A program made the position numbers and the translations under genes. A stretch of 64,000 nt of DNA from DAOUFU01 sp034429275 (lineage in GTDB: Bacteria; Chloroflexota; Anaerolineae; Aggregatilineales; Aggregatilineaceae): positions 1-64,000 of the forward strand of contig DAOUFU010000151.1 of the NCBI GenBank assembly GCA_034429275.1, written 5' to 3'. How positions within the stretch are numbered: position 1 is the first letter of the stretch; every line of letters begins with the position of its first letter. A model generated the notes under the pieces. The model saw only the letters and a list, made by a program, of their open reading frames with translations. It was not told where the DNA came from and did no database searches. This document shows, piece by piece, positions 1-7,837 of the stretch.

Positions 1-77
1 TCTGCATCAACAACTTCAAACAGCTCACCAGGGACGCTCAAGCGATCCAACTGCTGCTGCAATGTGAGGGACGCCAT
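1..77 (-). CDS. N-terminal fragment of an unidentified protein
   Basis: An open frame starts at an ATG whose complement lies at 75-77 and runs off the left edge, encoding MASLTLQQQLDRLSVP and about nine further residues. A GGGAG-like ribosome binding site lies just upstream, and a plausible promoter sits at 93-121. The 25 visible residues are too few to assign a family. It follows recN on the same strand after a 170-base gap and probably has its own promoter. Confidence 0.5.
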   Translation of the reverse strand, partial: MASLTLQQQLDRLSVPGELFEVVDA

Positions 78-92
78 CCATCACGCTCCCGC

Positions 93-121
93 AATATCTC
101 TTGATGCACAGAGTCTAGCAA
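93..121 (-). promoter_or_regulatory. putative sigma-70 promoter for the left-edge gene
   Basis: Read on the minus strand, TTGCTA (-35) and GATATT (-10) are separated by 17 bases and lie 16 bases upstream of the start codon at 77. Matches to consensus are moderate, so this is an inference from spacing and position. Confidence 0.35.
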
Positions 122-247
122 AATCACCGGGCGCACGGCACGCACACCCAGACAGGATGTGCCGCCGCCATCTCCACGAACAAAAAGAACCGCCAGCCGA
201 TTGCTCGTACTGGCAGCAGGGATTAGCATGGAAAATTCCGGCGACGC

Positions 248-1993
248 TCAAACCGTTTCGAGTCGGCGACCCTCTTTGGTGCGGCGGGCCAGCATCAGGA
301 TGTCATAGGCACTCTGCCGGGCGCTGTCGGTTTCCGCGCCCAACATGGCCGAGAGTTCGTTCACGCGCCCCTGGTCATCCAGCCGTTCGGCGCGGGTGAC
401 AGTGCGATTGTTCTCGACATGTTTGGAAACGCGATAATGTTGATCCGCGAATCCGGCCAGCTGGGCCAGGTGAGTCACCACCAGCACCTGGTGACGGTCG
501 GACAACCGCCACAATTTCTGCCCCAGCACCGATCCCAACCGCCCACCAATGCCCTGATCCACCTCGTCGAAGATCAACGTGGGCACCTGGTCAGCGTGGG
601 AGAGCACGCTCTTCAGCGCCAGCATGATTCGTGCCGTCTCGCCGCCGGAAGCCACCTTTGCCAGCGGGCGCAGCGGCTCACCGACATTGGCAGCCATGTA
701 GAACTCAACCTGATCGATGCCCGTGCTCGAAAACGCCAGCCGCCGATCATCCACATAACAGCCGTTGGGATCGTCAACCTGCTCGATCCGTGTCTCAAAG
801 CGCGCATTCTGCATCCGCAGATCGCCCAACTCGCGCACGATCTGTTCGGTCAGCCGCACGCTTGCCTCCTGGCGCACCCGGCTCAAATGAGCCGCCTGCC
901 GCCCGATCTCGCGCAGCAGTCGTTCCTCTTCCTGGCGCAGAATCTCCAGCCGCTCTTCGCTGTGTGTGATCGCCTCCAGCTCGGCTTCGGCCTTGCTGGC
1001 GAAATCCAGCACCGCCTCAATCGAATCGCCATATTTGCGTTTGAGCCGTTTGAGCACATCGACCCGCTCCTCGATCTGGTCCAGCCTCTGCGGGTCATAT
1101 TCGATCGACTCGCGGTAGTGCTCGGTCATCCGCGTCAGCTCCGAAACCTGCGTGCTGAGCGTCTCCGCCAGGTCGGCCAGCTCGCGTGCACCTGGGTCAA
1201 GGTTCGCCAGCCGCGCCAGAACGACCGCCGCCTGGGCTATCAGGTCTTCCGCGCCGGGCGCTTCGCCCATTTCGCCCAAAAGGGTGAATTGTGCCTCAGT
1301 CGCCAGCTCCGCAATCTTCTCGAAATTAGCCAGCCGGTTGCGTTCTTCCAGCAGTTCGGCCTCCTCCTCAGGACGAGGATCGACCGCGCGGATTTCCTGT
1401 ACCTGGTATTGCAGCATATCGACCCGTCGGGCCAGGGCCGCTTCATCAGACAGCAGACTACTGATCTCATCGCGCACCTGGGCAAGCTCCTGCACCACCG
1501 CCCGCAGTGCGGCACGCGGTTCTTCCAGCCCGGCATAGCGATCCAACAGGTAGATGTGCTGTGCGGGTCGCAGCAGCGACAGGTGCTCGCTCTGCCCATG
1601 AATATCCACCAGCATTCCGCTCACCTCGCGGTAAATCGAAAGGTTGCACGTCATGCCGTTCACCCGTGCCACGCTGCGCCCATTGAGTCGGACCTCGCGC
1701 GTGAGCGTCACCTCGCCCGGTGTATCGCTCTCAAACCCCTCTGCGCTCAGCAGATTTTCGATAGGTTGGCGCAGCCCTTCCGGCACGGTGAAGACGCCTT
1801 CGACCACCGCACGGTCCGCACCAGCACGCACAAACGACGTATCCGAACGCTCACCCAACAGCAGCGTGACGGCGTCCACAATGATCGACTTTCCGGCTCC
1901 TGTCTCGCCGGTCAAGACCAAAAACCCCGGATACAGCGTCAGGGTGAGGTCATCAATAATCGCAAAATCCTTGATCCGCAATTCTTGCAGCAT
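248..1993 (-). CDS. recN: DNA repair ATPase RecN
   Basis: RecN is an SMC-like ATPase that acts at double-strand breaks during recombinational repair. The 581-residue product begins MLQELRIKDFAII, has a Walker A motif GETGAGKS near residue 30, a long Glu/Arg-rich coiled coil through the middle, and C-terminal ABC signature (ASGGE) and Walker B (LIFDEVDQGIGG) motifs. Length is close to the usual 550-570. It is the third gene after nadK and a B-box protein with short gaps, behind a LexA-type box at 3628-3651. This agrees with recN being an SOS gene in many bacteria. Identification is secure. Confidence 0.97.
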   Translation of the reverse strand: MLQELRIKDFAIIDDLTLTLYPGFLVLTGETGAGKSIIVDAVTLLLGERSDTSFVRAGADRAVVEGVFTVPEGLRQPIENLLSAEGFESDTPGEVTLTREVRLNGRSVARVNGMTCNLSIYREVSGMLVDIHGQSEHLSLLRPAQHIYLLDRYAGLEEPRAALRAVVQELAQVRDEISSLLSDEAALARRVDMLQYQVQEIRAVDPRPEEEAELLEERNRLANFEKIAELATEAQFTLLGEMGEAPGAEDLIAQAAVVLARLANLDPGARELADLAETLSTQVSELTRMTEHYRESIEYDPQRLDQIEERVDVLKRLKRKYGDSIEAVLDFASKAEAELEAITHSEERLEILRQEEERLLREIGRQAAHLSRVRQEASVRLTEQIVRELGDLRMQNARFETRIEQVDDPNGCYVDDRRLAFSSTGIDQVEFYMAANVGEPLRPLAKVASGGETARIMLALKSVLSHADQVPTLIFDEVDQGIGGRLGSVLGQKLWRLSDRHQVLVVTHLAQLAGFADQHYRVSKHVENNRTVTRAERLDDQGRVNELSAMLGAETDSARQSAYDILMLARRTKEGRRLETV

Positions 1994-2018
1994 CGTTGAT
2001 CAGTCCATCTCGCAAGTC

Positions 2019-2522
2019 TCAGGCCGACAGGCGCAAGCCAAACTGCCCGGCAGCGACCCCGGTCGCCAGCACGATATACAGCCCCACGCTCAGCGGATTG
2101 AACAGCACAAAAGGCAGTGCCCCCAACACAATACCCGCCCCGACCACAATGGGAATATAGCGTCCGCGCCGCTTGCGCGTCAGCGCGAAGATCGCGCGCC
2201 CAATAAGGCCACCAATCGCCGGCCCGGCCAGCAACACGATGAAGAACCCCATCCGCGAAAGAATCGCCGCAGCAACCAGGCTTAACACCACGCTCAGCGC
2301 TGCTGCGACAATATAATCAAGCACCTGGGCGTTGAAAAACTTATCCTGCTGGAGCCTGACACATTCTTTGCAGCGATACCCTACCGGCATCCGCACCGCG
2401 CATTTGCTGCACATTGGACGACCGCACCGGTTACACCGCAGATTCGTTTGGACCGTTGGGTGTACCGTGCAGTAAGAGAGACCCGTGCTCTCAGCCTGGT
2501 CAGTAGGGTGTTCAACCGCCAT
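2019..2522 (-). CDS. B-box-type zinc-finger membrane protein
   Basis: The 167-residue protein has an N-terminal Cys/His cluster (C-x2-H, then CNRC, CSKC and CKEC pairs within residues 18-57). This resembles the B-box zinc fingers found in small bacterial membrane proteins. Three or four hydrophobic segments follow (about residues 68-165). It lies between nadK and recN, 25 bases from recN, so it is probably co-transcribed with them. The Cys/His region presumably faces the cytoplasm and could bind protein or zinc. No catalytic motif is visible and the function is unknown. Confidence 0.8.
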   Translation of the reverse strand: MAVEHPTDQAESTGLSYCTVHPTVQTNLRCNRCGRPMCSKCAVRMPVGYRCKECVRLQQDKFFNAQVLDYIVAAALSVVLSLVAAAILSRMGFFIVLLAGPAIGGLIGRAIFALTRKRRGRYIPIVVGAGIVLGALPFVLFNPLSVGLYIVLATGVAAGQFGLRLSA

Positions 2523-2559
2523 CTTCAGCGCTCACTTTCAATCCGGTTATGGCTCACTG

Positions 2560-3486
2560 TTATGCCCCATGACTTTGACTCGATTCGGAGGCACTATCCA
2601 AACGGTCTGGTTCGCCTCGCCTGCTCAGGCCAGGGCGTGGCGGGATATGGGGTTCCAGTCGGTCCAGCAGCGAGCGGTAGAAATAGTTCTTGTCGCGCAG
2701 CCGCACAAATTGACTGACACTGCTGCTCGCCCTCACCACGACCTCATCAGTTGATTCCAGGCTGGCGATCAGCTCGCCGTCTGCCGTCAGCACTACTTCG
2801 GCCAGCGTATTCGGCTCGATGCGAACCTGCACCGTCGCCCCCTGCGAGAGCACCATCGGGCGATCCATGCTCAGGTGCGGCGCTACTGGCACGACCAGGA
2901 TATTCTTCAGTTCCGGGGGCAGAATAGGCCCGCCAACGGCCAGCGCATAGGCGGTTGACCCGGTGGGCGTAGCGATGATCAGGCCATCGCAGTGATAGGT
3001 CGTGGCCCAGTTCCCGTCGATATAGGCTTCCAGCCGGATCGATTTGGCGATCGCGCCGCGGCTGACAACCACATCGTTGAGTACATCAGTGCTGGTAATC
3101 GTCACACCATCACGCTGCACATCGCAGCGAATCATCATGCGCTGCTCGATCCAGTACTGCCCGCTCAGCAGCAGTTCCAGCCCGCGCGGCCATTCTTCCG
3201 GGCTGACCTCCGCCAAAAAACCCAGCGTCCCGGTATTGATGCCCAACACCGGCACATTCTCCGGTGCACACACGCGCGCGGCGCGCAGCATCGCCCCATC
3301 GCCACCGATAGCGATGATCAAATCAGAATCATGGACCAGGGGGCGAGCGCGACTGGCATCCCAGGCAGTACGGACCCAGGTCTGAATGGATCGTGCCTCC
3401 AGATATGCCGCGATCTCTTGCGCCAGCGGAGCAGTCCCCGGACGGAGCGGGTGTGCCAGCACGCCAACTTGCCTGAAGGTTTGCAC
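2560..3486 (-). CDS. nadK: NAD kinase
   Basis: NAD kinase phosphorylates NAD to NADP in the cytoplasm. The protein carries the family motifs IAIGGDGAMLRAAR, LGINTGTLGFLA and the TPTGSTAYALAVGGPI loop. The frame is open up to a TTG at 3603. A GTG at 3484-3486, preceded by AGGA with six bases of spacing, gives 308 residues and starts just before the first family-like strand (VGVLAHP), so I prefer it. The longer form would add 39 residues with no NadK similarity. It heads the nadK/B-box/recN operon about 135 bases downstream of the predicted transcription start. The Ser/Arg-rich C-terminal tail of about 30 residues looks disordered. Confidence 0.93.
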   Translation of the reverse strand: MQTFRQVGVLAHPLRPGTAPLAQEIAAYLEARSIQTWVRTAWDASRARPLVHDSDLIIAIGGDGAMLRAARVCAPENVPVLGINTGTLGFLAEVSPEEWPRGLELLLSGQYWIEQRMMIRCDVQRDGVTITSTDVLNDVVVSRGAIAKSIRLEAYIDGNWATTYHCDGLIIATPTGSTAYALAVGGPILPPELKNILVVPVAPHLSMDRPMVLSQGATVQVRIEPNTLAEVVLTADGELIASLESTDEVVVRASSSVSQFVRLRDKNYFYRSLLDRLEPHIPPRPGLSRRGEPDRLDSASESSQSHGA

Positions 3487-3626
3487 TGCCTGTCCTATCA
3501 GGGCGAATTCTCTCGCCCAAAACGCTGCCAGAACTATCCAGTCGCCCACTTCCACGCCAGACTCGCACGTTTGGATTATAGCCCGATGGATGAGCAGGTC
3601 CAATCATCGCTGCTGGCAGTAGGTAA

Positions 3627-3655
3627 AGTATACGAACATAAGTTCGTATACGCAA
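3627..3655 (-). promoter_or_regulatory. promoter of the nadK-recN operon
   Basis: On the minus strand TTGCGT (-35) and TATACT (-10) are separated by exactly 17 bases. The -10 box matches five of six consensus bases. The LexA-type palindrome fills the spacer, so a bound repressor would block RNA polymerase directly. The predicted start of transcription is near 3620. Confidence 0.65.
3628..3651 (-). promoter_or_regulatory. LexA/SOS box
   Basis: A perfect 10-base inverted repeat, GTATACGAAC and GTTCGTATAC around ATAA, contains CGAACATAAGTTCG. This matches the Gram-positive-type LexA core GAAC-N4-GTTC. It lies inside the promoter upstream of an operon that ends with the SOS gene recN. Sequence, position and regulon membership agree. 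Confidence 0.75.
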
Positions 3656-3698
3656 ATCTTGATTGATGTGCGCGACGAACATGGAGTGAACAACAGAA

Positions 3699-3734
3699 AA
3701 GACCAAACACCTGGTTCGCGAAGGGTTTGGTCTT
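3699..3734 (-). terminator. Rho-independent terminator of the ABC importer operon
   Basis: A 10-base stem (AAGACCAAAC at 3699-3708 with GTTTGGTCTT at 3725-3734) encloses a 16-base loop. On the minus strand it is followed by TTTTCTG. It lies about 150 bases beyond the stop of the last permease gene. The rest of 3656-3885 holds a second, weaker GATGGGA/TCCCATC repeat (3743-3778) and no gene. Confidence 0.65.
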
Positions 3735-3885
3735 GGGGGAGCGATGGGATAGCCGTGGGGGGCCTCAGCTTTCCCATCACGACTCTAGCATATCCTGCAA
3801 CTGCCATCCGTCACTCGACGCCCGCGCACCGTTTTCACCACGCCCGGTTGTTGCCCACCTGACGGCACCCTGATGTCTCGCCCCG

Positions 3886-4719
3886 CTATTTATCCCGCGT
3901 CAGCGCAAACCCGCTCATGAACTGCTTCTGCAGCGCGATGAAGAACAACAGCGGCGGAATCGACGCCACCACCCCCGCCGCCATCAGCAGCCCAAAATCG
4001 GTCTGCGTGCCACTGATCACCGAATTCCGTACCCCAACCTGGATCAATTGGTCGGCGGGATCGAGCTGGATGAACACCGGCCAGGCATATTGATGCCACA
4101 TACCAATGAACTGGATCACCGCATGCGCGCCGATCACGTTCCACGACATGGGCAGCAGCACCAGCACAAGGAACTGCAGCGGGGTTGCGCCGTCCATCTG
4201 GGCTGCTTCAAGCAGTTCACGCGGCAGGTTGCTGAAATGCTGGCGGAACAAAAACACGCCCACCGCGCTCGCCATAAACGGCATCGTCACCGCCAGTTGG
4301 GGCGTGTCGCGCACCCAGTTCAATTGGGCAACCAGGTTCGAGAGCGGCACCAGTAATAACTCGGTCGGCATCAGCAGGGTGAGCAGGATCACAAAAAACA
4401 GCACCCACTGGCCGCGAAAACGAAAATAGACGAAGGCCAACCCGGCCAGCATGGCGAACGTAGTCTTGACAATGACCACCATCATCGCCGCCGTGAATGT
4501 ATTCAGCAGCATCCGGCCAAAATTCTGCCCCTCAAACAACGTGTTCACGTTATTGTAAAGGTCCGTCGAAGGCGGGAACAGCTTGGGCGGAACGGTAAAG
4601 GCTTCCTCCAAGGTGAGGGTCGCCACCTGCAGTGCATACAGCGCCGGGCACGCCAGCACCAGGCACACCACGATCAACGCCGCGTGGATAGCATATCGGG
4701 GCCGCTGTTGAGTCGTCAT
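3886..4719 (-). CDS. sugar ABC transporter permease (MalG/UgpE-like)
   Basis: This is an inner-membrane permease of a carbohydrate-type ABC importer (CUT1 family). The 277 residues contain about six membrane segments and the EAA loop that contacts the ATPase (LLEAAQMDGATPLQF, about residue 180). It follows the first permease gene after three bases and ends the operon. No ATPase gene is present, which is usual in lineages that share one MsmK/UgpC-type ATPase among several importers. The substrate cannot be told from the permease alone. Confidence 0.9.
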   Translation of the reverse strand: MTTQQRPRYAIHAALIVVCLVLACPALYALQVATLTLEEAFTVPPKLFPPSTDLYNNVNTLFEGQNFGRMLLNTFTAAMMVVIVKTTFAMLAGLAFVYFRFRGQWVLFFVILLTLLMPTELLLVPLSNLVAQLNWVRDTPQLAVTMPFMASAVGVFLFRQHFSNLPRELLEAAQMDGATPLQFLVLVLLPMSWNVIGAHAVIQFIGMWHQYAWPVFIQLDPADQLIQVGVRNSVISGTQTDFGLLMAAGVVASIPPLLFFIALQKQFMSGFALTRDK

Positions 4720-4722
4720 GGT

Positions 4723-6168
4723 CTATGCCTCATACGTCACCCGCCGCTCGATATACCGGAACTGCAGCAGCGTCAGACCCGCCACCATCAGGAAGAGAAT
4801 CACCGCCTGGGCAGCGCCCAACCCGGCGGGTGCACCCGTGTTGAAGGCATCCTTATAGAGCTTGAAGATCAGCACATTGGTCGCGCCGCTGGCTCCACCT
4901 GGACCAAAACGCGGCCCCCCACGCGGGGTGAGCGTATCCACCACGCCGTATATCCCATAAAACGAGTAGGTGATATTGGTGACCATCAAGAAAAAGGTGA
5001 ACGGTGACAGCAGCGGAAACGTGATGCGCCAGAACCGCATCACCCGGTTCGCCCCATCGAGCGAGGCCGCTTCCAGCAAGTCCTGTGGAATGTTCTGCAA
5101 CCCGGCGATATAAAACAGGATGTTGAACCCCAGCAGGTTCCACACTGCCGCAGCAATGATCACCCATGGCGCAAGCTGGCGATCGGTCAGCCAACCAGGG
5201 CTGATTCCCAACGTGCTGTCGAGCACCCAGTTGATCAACCCCGCTCCGCCCTCGCGAAACATCGACAGGAAAATCACGCCGGTCACCACTGGGGAAATAG
5301 CATAAGGCCACACGAGCAGCGTGCGGTAGACCCCGGCCCATTTGACCTTCTGTGACGCCAGTACTGCAACCGCCAGCGCAATCGCCAGGCTCAATAACAC
5401 AATGAACAGGGTGATGTAGAGCGTGGTCATAAAGCTGTTGCGGTATACGGTGTCTTCGGCCAGGCTCGTATAGTTCTCCAGGCAGACAAAGCGCTCTTGA
5501 GGCAGCGGGAAAATCTTGGCCTTGGTCGAAACCAGCATGATCTGAACGGCAGGATAGTACAAGAAAATCGCCAGAAAGATCAGGCTGGGCAGCAGAAGCA
5601 GGTACGGCAAGCCCGGCGTGCGAAACACCCCTGAGGGCCGATCGACCTGTTGCAGCGATGGGCGACGCAGCAGCGCCCACATCGGGACCAGCAGCAGCAG
5701 CGCGCTCAATGCCGTCACCACCAGGCCCAGGCGGAACTGCTGCCCATCCACCCCCGGAGCATAAGTGCAGTGCCGGGTGGGAATCATCAGGATTTGTGCG
5801 CCGAGTCCGCCCATCAGCACGCCCATACCAACCATCAGCCAGGCGCGCGGCTGCCGGAACCCCCGCCAATCCCATGTTTCACCGGCCAGCACAAACAGCG
5901 CGGTGGCCAATGCACCGAACCCTCCACCGACCAGCAACGAATAGCCCAGTTGGTCCGCAGGAACTGATGCAAAATACTCGACGATCTGACGATCTACGAA
6001 GTCGGGAATCCTGACCACCGCATCGCTTAGCAGGTCCCAAAAAGACTTCAATCCCCTGACTTGAGCGGCAAAAAACAGGAAAGCAAACAGGCCCGCCGCC
6101 GCCAGGACACCCCTGCTCCACCAGCGCGGATCGATGCGGAAACGCGATGTATGCGGCAGCTCGTGCAT
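4723..6168 (-). CDS. sugar ABC transporter permease (MalF/UgpA-like) with extended N-terminus
   Basis: This is the second importer permease. The C-terminal 300 residues form the typical permease domain with the EAA loop (LLEAASLDGANRVMRF). The N-terminal 180 residues add further hydrophobic segments and a soluble stretch, reminiscent of the extra N-terminal helices of MalF. The frame opens at 6225, but an ATG at 6166-6168 has GAGGA at a good distance, giving 481 residues starting MHELPHTSRF. It lies between the binding-protein gene and the second permease gene. Confidence 0.9.
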   Translation of the reverse strand: MHELPHTSRFRIDPRWWSRGVLAAAGLFAFLFFAAQVRGLKSFWDLLSDAVVRIPDFVDRQIVEYFASVPADQLGYSLLVGGGFGALATALFVLAGETWDWRGFRQPRAWLMVGMGVLMGGLGAQILMIPTRHCTYAPGVDGQQFRLGLVVTALSALLLLVPMWALLRRPSLQQVDRPSGVFRTPGLPYLLLLPSLIFLAIFLYYPAVQIMLVSTKAKIFPLPQERFVCLENYTSLAEDTVYRNSFMTTLYITLFIVLLSLAIALAVAVLASQKVKWAGVYRTLLVWPYAISPVVTGVIFLSMFREGGAGLINWVLDSTLGISPGWLTDRQLAPWVIIAAAVWNLLGFNILFYIAGLQNIPQDLLEAASLDGANRVMRFWRITFPLLSPFTFFLMVTNITYSFYGIYGVVDTLTPRGGPRFGPGGASGATNVLIFKLYKDAFNTGAPAGLGAAQAVILFLMVAGLTLLQFRYIERRVTYEA

Positions 6169-6254
6169 AGACCGGTCCTCTTTCGCGCAAATGCGGAAAA
6201 CAATAGTGGGATGAGCGCCGCCCATCCCACCAGGTTAACGATCAGGGCTGGCGA

Positions 6255-7622
6255 TCAGCCGCCCATCATACTGTTATAGTCGGCAAGTGCTTTGTCTGCG
6301 CGTTCTTTGGCAGCAGCCAGCGCTGCCGCCGGGTCTTCTCCACCGTCGATAATTGACAGCGCAGCTTCAATCATGGCGGTACGCACCTGGCTGTACGCCC
6401 CGGCTACCATGCCTGCATTGGCCGCATTCGGGACGGAATTGAGCAGTTGATCGAGCGGGATACGATAGTAGGGATTTTGCTCGAACCAACCTTCTGCCTC
6501 AAGCTGGTCGATGGAACTTTGTCGCACCGGGAAGTAACCGCTCACCTTGTGCCAGGCGCTGATATTCTCGGTGTTGGTCAGGAAGAAAGCAAAATCCACC
6601 GCCGCGCGCGTTTCGGCCTCCGAATGTCCGGCCATCACCCATACTGAGGCACCACCCGCCGTCATGCCGTTGGTTGCCTCGTCGTTGGGCAGCGGGAAGG
6701 CTGCCACACGCGGCTCGAACTTGCCCATCTTCGGAGCGAACGATTGAATGTTGCTCAGTCCTGCGCTGGTACTGATGTGAATAGCCGTCTTCGACGTCAC
6801 GAACAACAGGCCCTCAGGGGTATACGCTTCGGGTGTGCCGCTGTAGGTGAAATACCCCTTGTCGGCCAGGTCCTTCCACCATGTCATCACATACATCACT
6901 TCCGGGCTGTCCAGGTAAGCCTCGGTCGGGCGACCGCTGCGGCCATTGTCGTTGTTGGCGAACATCCCCCCTTGCATCGCCACCCACTGCTCGATCAACC
7001 AGCTCGAAACCGGCCAGTTAATGCACGCCGTCAGGTTCTGCACACCGGCGCTCATGATGGCGTCACACGCAGCGGTGATTTCGGCAAAGGTACGCGGTGG
7101 GTTGTCGGGGTCGAGACCAGCCGCTTCAAAGATCACCGGGTTGTAATACATGATCGGATTGGATGCGTTCCAGGGCAGCATCCAGAAGTCATCGGGCTGA
7201 ATGTTGTAGTAGTTGCGCATCGGCTCGATGATATCGGGGATGGTCGCCAGTTGCTCCGGGGTTGCGTAGTCGCTCAGCTTGATAAACGCCTGCGAGTCAA
7301 TAGCAATCTGGGTCAGGGTATCTTCGATCTGCACCACGTGCGGCGCATTCCCTTGCCCGGCGGAGCGCAGCGCCCCTTCGAATACTGCGTCATAATCATC
7401 CGTGGTAGTCTGGATATTGACCACCACGCCGGGATTCTGGGCCATGAATGCGGCGACTGTTTCCTGGATATTGGTACGGCGCACATCGCGCTCATCAGGG
7501 AAAATGTGGACGAATGTGATCTCCACCGTATCCTGGGCGATGGCTGCCGGAACCGCGACCAGCACCGGGGCAATCAACAGGACCAGGGCCATAACCATCC
7601 ACAAACAAGGTAGTGGTTTCAA
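6255..7622 (-). CDS. extracellular sugar-binding protein of an ABC importer (UgpB-like)
   Basis: This is a family 1 solute-binding protein, the receptor that delivers substrate to the two downstream permeases. The 455-residue product has a Sec signal peptide (about residues 1-29, ending AAIAQ) and a two-lobed binding domain. The stretch NASNPIMYYNPVIFEAAGL is typical of UgpB/MalE-type proteins. There is no lipobox Cys next to the cleavage site. The start is a TTG at 7622 with an excellent AAGGAGG seven bases upstream. Glycerol-3-phosphate, its diesters or an oligosaccharide are possible substrates. Confidence 0.92.
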   Translation of the reverse strand: MKPLPCLWMVMALVLLIAPVLVAVPAAIAQDTVEITFVHIFPDERDVRRTNIQETVAAFMAQNPGVVVNIQTTTDDYDAVFEGALRSAGQGNAPHVVQIEDTLTQIAIDSQAFIKLSDYATPEQLATIPDIIEPMRNYYNIQPDDFWMLPWNASNPIMYYNPVIFEAAGLDPDNPPRTFAEITAACDAIMSAGVQNLTACINWPVSSWLIEQWVAMQGGMFANNDNGRSGRPTEAYLDSPEVMYVMTWWKDLADKGYFTYSGTPEAYTPEGLLFVTSKTAIHISTSAGLSNIQSFAPKMGKFEPRVAAFPLPNDEATNGMTAGGASVWVMAGHSEAETRAAVDFAFFLTNTENISAWHKVSGYFPVRQSSIDQLEAEGWFEQNPYYRIPLDQLLNSVPNAANAGMVAGAYSQVRTAMIEAALSIIDGGEDPAAALAAAKERADKALADYNSMMGG

Positions 7623-7676
7623 GCGGATGCCTCCTTAGGTACACACGGGCTGACTCGCGGGTTGTTGATACCATCC

Positions 7677-7691
7677 CAGGGTTAAACCCTG
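7677..7691. promoter_or_regulatory. putative operator palindrome upstream of the sugar-binding-protein gene
   Basis: CAGGGTTAAACCCTG is a perfect inverted repeat of seven-base arms around one base, centred about 60 bases upstream of the TTG start at 7622. Its position suggests a binding site for a dimeric regulator of the importer. The regulator is not encoded nearby. Confidence 0.4.
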
Positions 7692-7770
7692 AGTAAACCC
7701 ACATAAAAGCAATTTTATCGGCTCGTGCCGGGCTAATGCAAAAGACCGCCCCACTGACACACAGAACACA

Positions 7771-7798
7771 GAGCGCCGCCGGGATGACGGCAGCGCTC
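7771..7798 (-). terminator. hairpin at the end of the tagging-system operon
   Basis: GAGCGCCGCC (7771-7780) and GGCAGCGCTC (7789-7798) pair in nine of ten positions around an eight-base loop, about 40 bases beyond the stop codon at 7838. The following minus-strand sequence (TGTGTTCTG) is only moderately U-rich, so termination is plausible but not certain. Confidence 0.4.
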
Positions 7799-7837
7799 AC
7801 AAAATGCTTCACACTATCCTGTTCAGGGCACCCTCGG

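Noticed and set aside
419..1999. A 526-codon plus-strand open frame opposite recN
   Set aside because: It is antisense to recN with no recognisable motif, low-complexity composition and no ribosome binding site; long antisense frames are expected in GC-rich DNA.
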